Counted from the stretch's first letter, positions 38,163-47,068 are shown. The stretch: 64,000 bases of DNA from an uncultured Lachnospiraceae bacterium (GCA_947177165.1 CAMWTP010000028.1:1-64000); one strand, 5' to 3'. Notes: a model not told the origin generated them from the letters alone. Translations and numbers: made by a program.

Positions 38163-38987
38163 TCAGGATTGTGCAAGCAGGGGGATTTCAATCTGTACGA
38201 TATAGTCCTCCACCCGGTCAATGACTGTCTCATTGATTCCTTTTTCATAGGAATATCCGCACAGTGTCAGCCCTTCTCTGTGGGCATATGTCAGGATTTC
38301 CTGATAGCGCAGGGGAATGGTATCCCAGCTTCCTTTGTGGAAAGCCTTCAGATATTTTCCTTTTGGCTGTATGTGCAGACCGCTCTTATGGTCGGGAAGA
38401 GGGATTTCGATAAATAATTTGGTATAGTCGTCAAATTTTCCGCTCAGGATGCTTTCGACGGGTATCATGGAGCCGTAGGAGGCATCGTGCAGCCGTCCGA
38501 GCTGATATTTGGATGTCTGGGCGGTGATTAGCTCCACTTCTTTTTCAAATGTGACATTCTGATCGATGTCCACTGTCACCAGACAGCGTTTTTCCTTTTC
38601 TACGATGCTGATTTCAGACAGGTCCATTGTCAGGAGGGTGTTCATGTTCTGCCGGTGGTTGGATACGGTCTTTCTGACGGCCTGTAGATGCATGATCTGC
38701 AGGTCAAGCTCCGCAATCTTTTCATCCAGAAGACATTTCAGATTTTCGGCGGATCGGTTTATCATGAAATTCTGGATTTCTGTGATGGATACATCCAGTT
38801 CCCGCAGGAGGAGAATTGTCTCCAGTATGGGACTCTGGTAATAATTATAGCATCGGTATCCGCTATCGGGGTTGATGGCAGCAGGCTTGAACAGACCGAT
38901 TTCATCGTACCACATCAATGTTTTTTTGTTTATGCCGTGAAGTGCGGCAAATTGTCCGATAGTAAGCAGCTTGTCTTTTTCATTCAT
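38163..38987 (-). CDS. MerR-family regulator with GyrI-like effector domain
   Basis: A 274-residue activator: a MerR winged helix (LTIGQFAALHGINKKTLMWY, then DEIGLFKP), a coiled-coil dimer helix and a C-terminal effector-binding domain of the BmrR/GyrI type. Such proteins bind hydrophobic or cationic drugs and twist a long-spacer promoter to activate it. It is divergent from a MATE exporter whose promoter has the matching 19-nt spacer. Confidence 0.88.
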   Translation of the reverse strand: MNEKDKLLTIGQFAALHGINKKTLMWYDEIGLFKPAAINPDSGYRCYNYYQSPILETILLLRELDVSITEIQNFMINRSAENLKCLLDEKIAELDLQIMHLQAVRKTVSNHRQNMNTLLTMDLSEISIVEKEKRCLVTVDIDQNVTFEKEVELITAQTSKYQLGRLHDASYGSMIPVESILSGKFDDYTKLFIEIPLPDHKSGLHIQPKGKYLKAFHKGSWDTIPLRYQEILTYAHREGLTLCGYSYEKGINETVIDRVEDYIVQIEIPLLAQS

Positions 38988-39025
38988 TCTTTGATTCCTT
39001 TTTTATCATTTTTTCTATATTTCTA

Positions 39026-39056
39026 TTGACCGTCCTGTTACTGTATGGTTTATGAT
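39026..39056 (+). promoter_or_regulatory. MerR-type promoter of the MATE gene (19-nt spacer)
   Basis: TTGACC (39026-39031) and TATGAT (39051-39056) are separated by 19 nt rather than 17. The spacer contains a dyad, ACCGT ... ATGGT. An over-long spacer with a central dyad is the hallmark of promoters activated by MerR-family proteins. Confidence 0.75.
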
Positions 39057-39100
39057 ACGCCACACAGGAAGAAAATGCAAGGAGATTGGAGGAAAAAATT

Positions 39101-40432
39101 ATGGAGAACCAAAATGTATATGAAAAACCTGTAACACTCAGAAATATCATGAAATTTGCCGTTCCGACGATTGCCATGACCGTATTTATGTCTTTTTATA
39201 CGATGGTTGACGGTCTGTTTGTGTCGAATCTGATCGGCACAAATGCGCTTTCGGCGATCAATCTGACAGCGCCTGTTATCCAGCTTGTCACAGCGATTTC
39301 TACCATGCTTGCAACCGGGGGAAGCGCGGTCGTCATGAAAAAGATGGGAGAACAGAAAACGGACGAGGCAAGGGAAGATTTTACATTTTTAATCTTAGTG
39401 AATGTCGCTGTGGGGATTGTCATGTGTATAGCCGGATATCTGGCGATAGACCACATCTTTGCCGGAATGAATCTTTCCGCAGATGTAGAAGGGTACTGTA
39501 CAGAGTATCTGAGTCGTTATCTGATTTTTACAGTGCCGATTCTTCTAATGAATAACTTTACGCTATATATGATTGCCAGTGAGAAGGCAAATCTTTCCCT
39601 GATCTGTTCTGTGGCGGGCGGTATCCTGAACATGGTGCTCGATTATGTGTTTATCGCCGGGTTTGACATGGGGATCAGCGGTGCAGCAGTTGCGACGGGA
39701 CTTGGTTATTCCGTGACAGCGGTGGTGGGAATGTTTGTTTTTAGCCGGAAAAAGAGTCTGCTGCATTTCAGGAAACCAGTATTTCGCTTCAGGATTCTTG
39801 CGGGCGCGGCAACAAACGGATGTTCCGAAATGGCGACTGCCCTTGTAACTGGGATCATTACGATGATGTTCAACTGGACAATGCTTCATTATGTCGGGGA
39901 GGATGGGATTGCAGCGGTCACGATCATCATGTATGTGCTGATGTTTGCAAGTTCTTTGTATATAGGATATTCTTATGGTGTCGCGCCCATGCTGAGTTTT
40001 TATTATGGGGAACAGAATCATGACAAATTGAAAAAACTGATCGCATTGAGTTTGAAAGTAATTGCAGCGATCTCTGCGGTCACGGTTGCAGTTTCCCTGA
40101 TTCTGACAAGACCGTTGGTGTCTGTGTTTGCCCGGCCGGATAATCCGGTCTACGATCTGGCGGTAACGGGAAACAGAATATGCACAGTCGCATTGTTTTT
40201 CGTAGGATTTAATATTTTTGCCAGCGGGTTGTTCACTGCGTTATCCAACGGAATTGTCTCGGCAGTTCTTGCATTTTCCAGGTCGTTTGTGTTTATGCTG
40301 GTCATGATGCTCGTACTTCCTTTGATTCTCGGCGTGAATGGTATCTGGCTTGCAACGCCGGCAGCGGAACTGATGGCGCTCGCGATGTCTGTTTTCATGC
40401 TGCTGAAATATCGAAAGCGGTATGGATACTGA
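39101..40432 (+). CDS. MATE-family efflux transporter
   Basis: A 443-residue transporter with twelve predicted membrane helices that exports drugs or cations using a Na+ or H+ gradient. The N-terminal half has FAVPTIAMTVFMSFYTMVDG and VSNLIGTNALSAINL, typical of DinF/NorM-type MATE proteins. Start ATG 39101 follows GGAGG; a TTG 15 nt upstream overlaps that site. Probably induced by the divergent MerR protein. Confidence 0.92.
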   Translation: MENQNVYEKPVTLRNIMKFAVPTIAMTVFMSFYTMVDGLFVSNLIGTNALSAINLTAPVIQLVTAISTMLATGGSAVVMKKMGEQKTDEAREDFTFLILVNVAVGIVMCIAGYLAIDHIFAGMNLSADVEGYCTEYLSRYLIFTVPILLMNNFTLYMIASEKANLSLICSVAGGILNMVLDYVFIAGFDMGISGAAVATGLGYSVTAVVGMFVFSRKKSLLHFRKPVFRFRILAGAATNGCSEMATALVTGIITMMFNWTMLHYVGEDGIAAVTIIMYVLMFASSLYIGYSYGVAPMLSFYYGEQNHDKLKKLIALSLKVIAAISAVTVAVSLILTRPLVSVFARPDNPVYDLAVTGNRICTVALFFVGFNIFASGLFTALSNGIVSAVLAFSRSFVFMLVMMLVLPLILGVNGIWLATPAAELMALAMSVFMLLKYRKRYGY

Positions 40433-40506
40433 TGCAGTGCAATGTGGGACATCCTTAGGATGAATTGCAGTTCCTTACTTCATAGATGAAAAATTACAAA
40501 TACAAC

Positions 40507-40535
40507 TTGAAAGCTAAGAATATAAGCTCTATACT
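40507..40535 (+). promoter_or_regulatory. Promoter upstream of dtd
   Basis: TTGAAA (40507-40512), 17-nt spacer, TATACT (40530-40535). It leaves a leader of about 125 nt before dtd in which I see no clear structure. Confidence 0.65.
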
Positions 40536-40668
40536 ATATTATTAAGAAAGAGAAAGCTATGCAGAGCGTGTAAGATCTATTGTTCACAGGACTTTTAGAC
40601 ATGATGTTGCCGCAAAATATGACAGGGGATTTTCGAAGCATAGGTTAATAGAGCGTGGGAGGCGGAGT

Positions 40669-41121
40669 ATGAGATTTATAATACAACGGGTATGTGAGGC
40701 GGATGTCGCTGTGGATGGTCAGGTAATCGGACAGATTGGCCGCGGTCTTCTGGTGTTTGTGGGTGTGGCTGACAGTGACGACAGGCAGATCGCGGATAAG
40801 ATGGTCGACAAGCTGACGAAGCTGCGCATTTTTGATGATGCGGACGGAAAGACAAATCTGTCCATCGCAGATGTGGGCGGCGAATTTCTGATTATTTCAC
40901 AGTTTACACTGTATGCGGACTGCAGAAAGGGCAACAGGCCTTCCTTTATATTGGCTGGCAAACCTGACTGGGCCAATGAATTGTATGAATATGTTATCAG
41001 TGCGATCGAAAAAAGGGGATTTCATGCGGAGCATGGTTCGTTTGGGGCGGAGATGAAGGTATCGCTCTTAAATGATGGTCCTTTCACGATTTTGCTGGAT
41101 TCGGACGAGATTGTGAAGTAA
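40669..41121 (+). CDS. dtd: D-aminoacyl-tRNA deacylase
   Basis: A 150-residue DTD that hydrolyses D-amino acids (and glycine mischarged on tRNA-Ala) from tRNA. The active-site motifs [17 protein letters not shown] and [11 protein letters not shown] are intact. GGGAGGCGG precedes the ATG. Confidence 0.97.
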   Translation: MRFIIQRVCEADVAVDGQVIGQIGRGLLVFVGVADSDDRQIADKMVDKLTKLRIFDDADGKTNLSIADVGGEFLIISQFTLYADCRKGNRPSFILAGKPDWANELYEYVISAIEKRGFHAEHGSFGAEMKVSLLNDGPFTILLDSDEIVK

Positions 41122-41172
41122 GGTATCTTTTATCGGAACAACTCCTAATTTAGAAAGGCGTGATCGGCAAGT

Positions 41173-41853
41173 ATGTTTACGACAAGGTTCTCTGACTGGA
41201 CATGGCAGAATCTTTTCATCAGAATAATCGCTTCTTTGGTAATTGGCATTGTGATTGGTATTGACAGGGGCGCGAAGCGGCGCGGGGGCGGTGCACGGAC
41301 AACGATTACCGTCTGTCTTGGCGCGACAATGGTAATGCTGTTGGAGCAGTACCTTGAGGAACTTTATCCAGGGCGGCTTGACATTTCAAGAATTGCCGCG
41401 CAGGTAATCAGCGGCGTCGGTTTTCTGGGAGCAGGCTCAATACTGGTGTCTGGGCATCAGATTAAGGGACTGACGTCCGCGGCAAGCATATGGACCTGCG
41501 CCTGCATCGGGCTTGCGGTGGGGATTGGATTTGTTGACGGCGCAGTGTTCCTCACGGTGATGTGGCTTGCAGGTGTCCATCTGGTGCCATATATTGAAGA
41601 CAAGGTGTATAAGCACTCGCGCTATATGACACTCTATGTGGAGGTCGAGGACGGGAAGGCGATTACCAATGTGTCCAGGCAGTTAAAAGATAGTAAATGT
41701 CTCGTGGACAGCTTTTATGTGGATAAGCCCAAGGCGAAGGGACAGCATTTTCAGATTGTTGTCACTCTGCGGATACAGCGGAAAAAGAACAGAGAAGAGT
41801 TTCTTCATACGCTGCAGAGATTGAAGGGGGTTGTGTCTGTGGATGAGATTTAA
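41173..41853 (+). CDS. MgtC/SapB-family membrane protein
   Basis: A 226-residue protein with about five membrane helices followed by a cytoplasmic ACT-like domain. RIIASLVIGIVIGIDRGAKR and the segment RTTITVCLGATMVML are typical of MgtC/SapB; GVGFLGAGSI is the hallmark. In other bacteria MgtC tunes growth at low Mg2+ and affects ATP synthase. It lies 51 nt after dtd and may be co-transcribed. Confidence 0.88.
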   Translation: MFTTRFSDWTWQNLFIRIIASLVIGIVIGIDRGAKRRGGGARTTITVCLGATMVMLLEQYLEELYPGRLDISRIAAQVISGVGFLGAGSILVSGHQIKGLTSAASIWTCACIGLAVGIGFVDGAVFLTVMWLAGVHLVPYIEDKVYKHSRYMTLYVEVEDGKAITNVSRQLKDSKCLVDSFYVDKPKAKGQHFQIVVTLRIQRKKNREEFLHTLQRLKGVVSVDEI

Positions 41854-41951
41854 AAAGAGCTTTTATTTAACTGGATATATGATATAATCATAAATAGCCG
41901 TGGATTTAAAAATGGTTGCAGAAATGATAATGGAATCGAGGAGGTAGGAAC

Positions 41952-42716
41952 ATGGGCAGACTTGATGGAAAGGTAGCAGTGATAACGGGAGGAAACTCAG
42001 GAATTGGTGCCTGTGCAGCAGAGCTTTTTGCAAAAGAGGGTGCAAAAGTGGTCATATCAGCGCGAAGAGTAGAGCAGCTGGAGGCTGTGGCAGAAAAAAT
42101 CAGGGCAGCAGGTGGAGAAGCGCTTGCAGTCCCCTGCGATATTTCCGATAAGGACCAGTGCAAAGCTGTTATCGCTAAGACGGTGGAAGCATATGGTACG
42201 ATTGATATTCTGGTGAACAATGCCGGAGTGGTTGATAATGGAATAGAATCGATTGAAAAAGTGACGGACAAGACTATTGACACCCTGATTGATATCAATA
42301 CAAAAGGAACCCTTTATATCACAAGAGATGCGGCGAAGATTATGATTGAGAAAAAAGCAGGTTCCATTGTGAATGTGTCGAGTGTGGCAGGTTATACGGG
42401 CGGCGGCGGAGTTGCCTATGTTGCGAGCAAGGCAGCCATAATCGGCATGACAAAGAATATTGCTATGCGCTGTGCCAGTGCAAATGTGCGCTGTAACGCA
42501 CTTTGTCCGGGCAGTGTCGCAACGCCGATGACAATGGGTATGAAAAAAGAAGAACTCGATCCGGATATGATGGGGGTTATGGCAAAGCATGCTGATTTGT
42601 CATTGCCGGTCTGTATGCCGCAGGAAGTTGCAAATGCAATTCTGTTCCTTGCAGGCGATGAGTCCTCCGCCATTACAGGTCAGGTTATTGTCATTGACCA
42701 TGGTGCAGATCTGTAG
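41952..42716 (+). CDS. Short-chain dehydrogenase/reductase
   Basis: A 254-residue classical SDR. The Rossmann motif GGNSGIG is near residue 13; NNAG, the catalytic Ser in NVSSVAGY and the YVASK pair (Y and K four apart) are present. SARR after beta2 suggests NADP(H) preference. It resembles the BaiA/7-alpha-hydroxysteroid dehydrogenase group of gut Clostridia only in a general way; the substrate is open. GAGGAGG precedes the ATG. Confidence 0.88.
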   Translation: MGRLDGKVAVITGGNSGIGACAAELFAKEGAKVVISARRVEQLEAVAEKIRAAGGEALAVPCDISDKDQCKAVIAKTVEAYGTIDILVNNAGVVDNGIESIEKVTDKTIDTLIDINTKGTLYITRDAAKIMIEKKAGSIVNVSSVAGYTGGGGVAYVASKAAIIGMTKNIAMRCASANVRCNALCPGSVATPMTMGMKKEELDPDMMGVMAKHADLSLPVCMPQEVANAILFLAGDESSAITGQVIVIDHGADL

Positions 42717-42804
42717 ATGGTTATTGATAACAATAGGAGTGCGATCAGATAACGGGAGCCACGAGTGGCTCCCTGTTGTATATTGTCACGAGGGAAAAGA
42801 AATT

Positions 42805-42999
42805 ATGGAAGAGATGAATCATGGTTATTTTGAAGAGGCACTGTCGAATTTCACAAAGGATTTTGCGTACGGCGGTGCCATCAGACATTTGGTGGATCAT
42901 GGCTACACGGTGGACCGAATCATAAAAGAGTTTGACTATCCGATATCGCGGGAGTCCATTGAGAAGATTGTTAATCAGTATCTGGCTCAGAAAAAATGA
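42805..42999 (+). CDS. Small uncharacterised protein
   Basis: A 64-residue frame starting at ATG 42805 with ACGAGGG upstream. The content is coherent and amphipathic (HGYFEEALSNFTKDFAYGGA, VDRIIKEFDYPISRESIEKI), which looks like a real alpha-helical protein, perhaps DNA- or protein-binding. No family recognised. A GGGAGCCA/TGGCTCCC hairpin (42754-42773) separates it from the SDR gene. Confidence 0.6.
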   Translation: MEEMNHGYFEEALSNFTKDFAYGGAIRHLVDHGYTVDRIIKEFDYPISRESIEKIVNQYLAQKK

Positions 43000-43132
43000 G
43001 GAACTGTGCGCAAAGAATATTTTATAATGTAAGCCTAAGATTGAACTGTTGTTACTTTTCATACCCACGTCAAAGTAGTGAGAATGATGCGCCAAAATCT
43101 GTTATAATGAAAGATGAAAAAAGATTTTTAGG

Positions 43133-43162
43133 TTGTGGATATCGTTCACTCTATGCTATACT
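43133..43162 (+). promoter_or_regulatory. Promoter of the first Rpn-type nuclease gene
   Basis: TTGTGG (43133-43138), 18-nt spacer, TATACT (43157-43162); the ATG follows at 43185, giving a very short leader. Confidence 0.55.
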
Positions 43163-43184
43163 ATGATCAACAAGGAGCAAACAC

Positions 43185-44114
43185 ATGGAAGATATAAAAG
43201 TACAATGGCATTTAGGATTCGCCTCTGCCATGAATCTGGAGCTGGCAAAAAACAGGCCGGATTTGACATACCACAGGGAATATAATCTGAACAAACAGGC
43301 ATTGGAGGTTGACTTATTAGTCATTAAGAAGGACAACAATATAGTAATTGACAATGAAATCGGAAAGTTGTTCCGCAAATATAATATTGTGGAGTACAAA
43401 TCGCCAAACGACCATCTAAGCATTGACACGTTTTATAAAGCAGGTGCATATGCGAGTCTGTATAAGAGCTATGGAGATGCTGTTGATGAGCGTAAAGCGG
43501 ATGAAATTACAGTATCTATCGTCCGGGAAATCGAACCTGTAAAGCTGTTTCAATATTTTAAGGAGCATGAAATTCATTATACGAATCCGTATTGTGGGAT
43601 ATATTATGTGACAGATCAGGTTTTATTCCCAACACAGATCATTGTTACAAAGAAACTGAATCCTGCTGAACATATATGGCTTACGGCCTTGTCAGCAGGA
43701 CTTGGAAAGCAGCAATTGAAAAAGCTGCTTGAAAAAATCGAGACATTTGATTCAAAGCTTGACAGGGAACTTGCCGATTCAGTACTTGAAGTAACAGTAA
43801 ATGCAAACTGGCAGATTGTGGAAGAATTGAGAGGAGATGGACATATGTGCCAAGCATTATTGGAGATTATGGAGCCGGAGATTAATAAAATCAAAGAAAC
43901 GGTTAAAGAGCAGGTAACAAGAGAAGTAACAAAGGAAGTAACAGAGTCAGTAACAAAGGAAGTAACAGAGTCAGTGACAAAACAGGAAAGGCAGAAGGGA
44001 ATTCGATCACTGGTCACATTTCTTAGGAGCAGCGGTCAGGAGGATACAGAAATTATGAATGCGATTATTAAAGTTTATGATGTTTCTGCTATAGAAGCAG
44101 AGGGTTATTTATAA
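43185..44114 (+). CDS. Rpn-like PD-(D/E)XK nuclease with intragenic start
   Basis: A 309-residue protein. The nuclease core is LEVDLLVIKKDNN...NIVEYKS, giving catalytic D43 and E70-x-K72. Residues 221-309 form a separate C-terminal region with a heptad-like run (VTKEVTESVTKEVTESVTKQ) and a helical end (GIRSLVTFLRSSGQEDTEIM). Rpn proteins of E. coli are DNA endonucleases that can be toxic and act in phage defence. An AGAGGAGA at 43830-43837 stands 7 nt before the in-frame ATG at 43845, so a C-terminal protein can be made separately. AAGGAG precedes the main start. Confidence 0.75.
   Translation: MEDIKVQWHLGFASAMNLELAKNRPDLTYHREYNLNKQALEVDLLVIKKDNNIVIDNEIGKLFRKYNIVEYKSPNDHLSIDTFYKAGAYASLYKSYGDAVDERKADEITVSIVREIEPVKLFQYFKEHEIHYTNPYCGIYYVTDQVLFPTQIIVTKKLNPAEHIWLTALSAGLGKQQLKKLLEKIETFDSKLDRELADSVLEVTVNANWQIVEELRGDGHMCQALLEIMEPEINKIKETVKEQVTREVTKEVTESVTKEVTESVTKQERQKGIRSLVTFLRSSGQEDTEIMNAIIKVYDVSAIEAEGYL
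43845..44114 (+). CDS. Candidate intragenic C-terminal protein (RpnS-like)
   Basis: In-frame ATG 43845 (Met221 of the Rpn-like protein) has AGAGGAGA ending 7 nt upstream. It would yield an 89-residue protein starting MCQALLEIMEPEINKI, made of the coiled-coil and C-terminal helices without the nuclease core. In E. coli, rpn genes make a short C-terminal product from an internal start that blocks the long toxic form. Same role here is inference. Confidence 0.45.
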   Translation: MCQALLEIMEPEINKIKETVKEQVTREVTKEVTESVTKEVTESVTKQERQKGIRSLVTFLRSSGQEDTEIMNAIIKVYDVSAIEAEGYL

Positions 44115-44152
44115 GCTTTTTTTACATGGTAAAAAGTATGTATCTTTTTTAT

Positions 44153-44245
44153 AGAATCATCTTTCGTATGAATGCCTGCAGGGGAATTTCATTCCCAATG
44201 GACTGGTATATGGATACCGCATCTGCGAATAAGATGATTCTTTTT
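44153..44245 (+). ncRNA. Branched structured RNA element or MITE-like repeat
   Basis: Outer stem AGAATCATCTT (44153-44163) with AAGATGATTCT (44231-44241), extended inward by TCG/CGA, encloses a 4-bp stem (ATGC/GCAT) and two small hairpins: GGGAAT-TTC-ATTCCC (44182-44196) and GGTAT-ATGG-ATACC (44205-44218). TTTTT follows. It may be an elaborate terminator of the Rpn gene, a leader element of the next gene, or a miniature element with 11-bp terminal inverted repeats. Confidence 0.5.
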
Positions 44246-44306
44246 CAGTTTGGCTGCAGTATTGACGCGCACAATAAAGTATAATAAAAACAGGAGGGGT
44301 AACAGA

Positions 44307-44951
44307 ATGGCATTGACACAGCTGCAGAAACTTGAATTGAACAAACGGGTGGATAAAATTTTTCATGCACCCTCCAATGCACCGGCAAAGGGGCATCAAC
44401 CTGAGATTGCATTTGTGGCGGATGTGTCGGGGAATATTGACGCGGTGCACAGTTCTGTGCGTGATGCCGTGGCATCGCTCAAGGCGCACGACAGGATGTT
44501 TCAGAATATGCGCAGTAATATGGTGTACTGGAGCAGCGGCAGGATAACTTCAAAAGTGACACCAATGTCATTTATCCTGATGGGAAAAGCATTTGAAAGT
44601 GAGGAACAGCCAGACGAATCGGAAAAGGGGTTCATAGACATAAATGACAACGAAATCGCGGACGGTTTTGCGGGAGACAGTAAAGTCGTGGGTAAGTCAG
44701 ACGATAATGTGGATAAGTCTCTGAATTTCGAGGATCTTTGTGAATATCTAAAGCTGTATCATGCCAGATGCCGGTGTATTCTTGTCTTTGTGAACTGCAG
44801 TTATGAAGAGTTGGAAATGCAGGAGTTTTATATCACCGATAAAGACAGGGCAAAGCAGCAGCTCAACCCGTTTTTGAAATATAGATTGTTAATCATTACA
44901 AAAGATAAGATGTTGACGGGAAGCGAACTGATGATGAAATTAATTTCCTGA
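44307..44951 (+). CDS. Uncharacterised protein with a vWA-like start
   Basis: A 214-residue soluble protein. PEIAFVADVSGNIDAVHSSV looks like a degenerate von Willebrand A metal site (DxSxx), and VRDAVASLKAHDRMFQNMRS the following helix. ILVFVNCSYEELEMQE and YRLLIITKDKML would be later strands of the same fold. Start ATG 44307 has AGGAGGGG upstream. No partner gene points to a role; the vWA reading is tentative. Confidence 0.5.
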   Translation: MALTQLQKLELNKRVDKIFHAPSNAPAKGHQPEIAFVADVSGNIDAVHSSVRDAVASLKAHDRMFQNMRSNMVYWSSGRITSKVTPMSFILMGKAFESEEQPDESEKGFIDINDNEIADGFAGDSKVVGKSDDNVDKSLNFEDLCEYLKLYHARCRCILVFVNCSYEELEMQEFYITDKDRAKQQLNPFLKYRLLIITKDKMLTGSELMMKLIS

Positions 44952-45051
44952 TTTAATGGAATTACTTGTATCGTGCGGTAAGGCAGCTTTATATAAATTT
45001 TCAGAAAGTTTATGAGAGCATACCAGAAATTTGGGGAGGCAAAGTATAAGT

Positions 45052-45579
45052 ATGATATATTTTACATCAGACCTGCATTTCTATCATGAAAAAATAATCA
45101 AGCATACGCATCGGCCTTTTCATACGGTAGAGGAGATGAATAAAGCATTGATAAAAAAATGGAATGACAAAATATCATCTGCTGATGAGGTCTATATTCT
45201 TGGAGATTTTACGATGAAAGGTGCCGATATCGCATCTGCGCTCCTATATTCCCTGAAGGGCAAAAAGTATCTTGTGCGGGGAAATCATGATAACTTTGTG
45301 GACAGCGCTGGATTTGACCAGTCGTTGTTTGCATCGATCCAGGATTATATGGAAATCACTTATCTGAACACAAATTTTGTATTGTTTCATTATCCGATTG
45401 CCGAGTGGCACGGATATGGAAGAGGGGAAATCGCACTGCATGGACATCAGCATAACCATGAGGAATACAATATCAAAAATCGGAAGGATGGCCTTTTGCG
45501 GTATGATGTTGGGGTTGATGCAAATGATATGGCACCGGTCAGCGCGGAGGAGATTATTGATTTCTTTTATTGTCGGTAA
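45052..45579 (+). CDS. Calcineurin-like metallophosphoesterase
   Basis: A 175-residue single-domain phosphoesterase. Metal-binding motifs are FTSDLHFYHEKII (D-x-H), LGDFTMKG (GD), VRGNHDNF (GNHD), FHYPIAEW and HGHQHNH (GHxH). This short type is common in Firmicutes and phages; substrate unknown. The ATG 45052 follows GGGGAGG with a somewhat long gap. Confidence 0.9.
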   Translation: MIYFTSDLHFYHEKIIKHTHRPFHTVEEMNKALIKKWNDKISSADEVYILGDFTMKGADIASALLYSLKGKKYLVRGNHDNFVDSAGFDQSLFASIQDYMEITYLNTNFVLFHYPIAEWHGYGRGEIALHGHQHNHEEYNIKNRKDGLLRYDVGVDANDMAPVSAEEIIDFFYCR

Positions 45580-45580
45580 A

Positions 45581-46042
45581 TCATAAAAGCTCCATATTAA
45601 TGGATTTGTGGGTGAATCCATAATTGGCATACATTTTGTGGGCAGCTTCATTTCTGGCGTTCACCTGCAGTTCAATTCCATCATATCCCTTTTGTTCTCT
45701 CAATTCTTTCAGAAAGTCAAAAAATGCATGTCCGATTCCTTTTCCGCGGTATTGCTCGTCCACTGCCATCGAATCGATAAAAATGACATCTCTTGTCACT
45801 TGATTCTGACTTTCTATGTGACGATATTGGATGAACAAAATCCCTGCCACATGTCCCTCATATTCCGCAGCAAAAAAAGTTTCATCGCGTACAGCCTGTT
45901 CATATACTTCTATGGGAAGTACAGTTTCGCAGTATTTGTAGATATCCGGCCGCCAGTCGATATGCATTTGCTGTACTTGCCGCATGATCGCCTCCACGGT
46001 CTGATAATCGTCAATGTTTGCATTTCTGATGTGAATGTTCAT
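45581..46042 (-). CDS. GNAT-family N-acetyltransferase
   Basis: A 153-residue GNAT domain: FIDSMAVDEQYRGKGIGHAF is the acetyl-CoA-binding R-G-K-G-I-G loop, and ELQVNARNEAAHKMYANYGF is the C-terminal signature. Convergent and almost abutting the metallophosphoesterase gene (1 nt apart), so no separate terminator fits between them. Confidence 0.9.
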   Translation of the reverse strand: MNIHIRNANIDDYQTVEAIMRQVQQMHIDWRPDIYKYCETVLPIEVYEQAVRDETFFAAEYEGHVAGILFIQYRHIESQNQVTRDVIFIDSMAVDEQYRGKGIGHAFFDFLKELREQKGYDGIELQVNARNEAAHKMYANYGFTHKSINMELL

Positions 46043-46169
46043 AATTAATTTCCTTCCTGGTTTGCGAATTTGATGATCATAACTTACTATCTACAACGAT
46101 GAAATTATAGCACACAACAAACTGGATTACAATGACATCACTCTCGTGTTCCAAACAAAATGACAAAGG

Positions 46170-46207
46170 AAAAACCGCAAAGGCAAGTCACACCTTCACG
46201 GCTTTTT
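46170..46207 (-). terminator. Terminator after purC
   Basis: On the minus strand CCGTGAAGG pairs with CCTTTGCGG (two non-Watson-Crick positions), followed by TTTTT. Confidence 0.6.
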
Positions 46208-46225
46208 GTGATTCGAATGTGCGTG

Positions 46226-47068
46226 TCAACCGACAAGTCTGTTGAGACATTCCTGGTACAATTGTTGTGTTTGAATCAGGATTTTTTCAGGTACTTTGTC
46301 GAACTGAAACTCGCCATCTATTTTGTGAGTTAGGAGCCAGTCACGTAGAAATTGTTTGTCAAAGGAATTGGGAGATGTGCCTGCCTGATACGTGCCCGCA
46401 TCCCAATACCTGCTTGAATCCGGTGTAAAGATCTCGTCGGCCAGAACCAGTTTTCCCTCCTTATTCTGACCAAACTCAAACTTTGCATCTGCAAGGATTA
46501 ATCCTCTCGCGAAAGCATATTTGCTGCATACTTCATAGAGCCTGAAACAGATTTGTGTGATTTGATCTGTCATTTCAGTACCGATTCTGGATGCAGCCTC
46601 TTCTATACTTACATTTTCATCATGTCCGATGTCGTGTTTTAATGCGGGGGTCAGAACTGGCTGTTCCAGTTTTTGGGCCTGTTTGTAATCTTTTGGAAGT
46701 GTAATACCACAAAAAGGCTCTCCGCTGCTGTACGCTTTCCACATACTTCCATACAGGTATCCGCGCACGATAAATTCAAAGGGGAGCATATTCAGTTTTT
46801 CAACCATGACTGTGCGTTCCCTGAAAAATTCGTTCTGAAAAAATGCGGGCATATTTGCGGTATTGTCATCGACAATATGATTCGGTACAATATTTTTCGT
46901 CTGATCGAACCAGAAGTTCGATATTTTGTTCAGAATAATTCCTTTGTCTTTTATGAGTACAGGTAATATGTTGTCAAACGCAGATATTCTGTCGGTTGTC
47001 ACAATCACCAGATTGTTGTCAGAGATATCATAGATCTCTCTGACTTTGCCGCTGTAGATCGGTTTCAT
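46226..47068 (-). CDS. purC: Phosphoribosylaminoimidazole-succinocarboxamide synthase (SAICAR synthase)
   Basis: A 280-residue enzyme of purine synthesis that ligates aspartate to CAIR. YSGKVREIYDI is the N-terminal nucleotide loop, DRISAFDNILP and FEFIVRGYLYGSMWKAY are signature blocks, and LADEIFTPDSSRYW is the C-terminal active-site segment. It is not with other pur genes; its first 41 nt overlap the 3' end of an HTH-methyltransferase gene, with AGGAGG inside that gene. Confidence 0.95.
   Translation of the reverse strand: MKPIYSGKVREIYDISDNNLVIVTTDRISAFDNILPVLIKDKGIILNKISNFWFDQTKNIVPNHIVDDNTANMPAFFQNEFFRERTVMVEKLNMLPFEFIVRGYLYGSMWKAYSSGEPFCGITLPKDYKQAQKLEQPVLTPALKHDIGHDENVSIEEAASRIGTEMTDQITQICFRLYEVCSKYAFARGLILADAKFEFGQNKEGKLVLADEIFTPDSSRYWDAGTYQAGTSPNSFDKQFLRDWLLTHKIDGEFQFDKVPEKILIQTQQLYQECLNRLVG

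Noticed and set aside
46200-46225. tRNA-like GATTCGAAT near purC
   Set aside because: Only the T-loop-like bases occur; no acceptor or anticodon stem can be folded around them. No tRNA or rRNA gene was found in the window.
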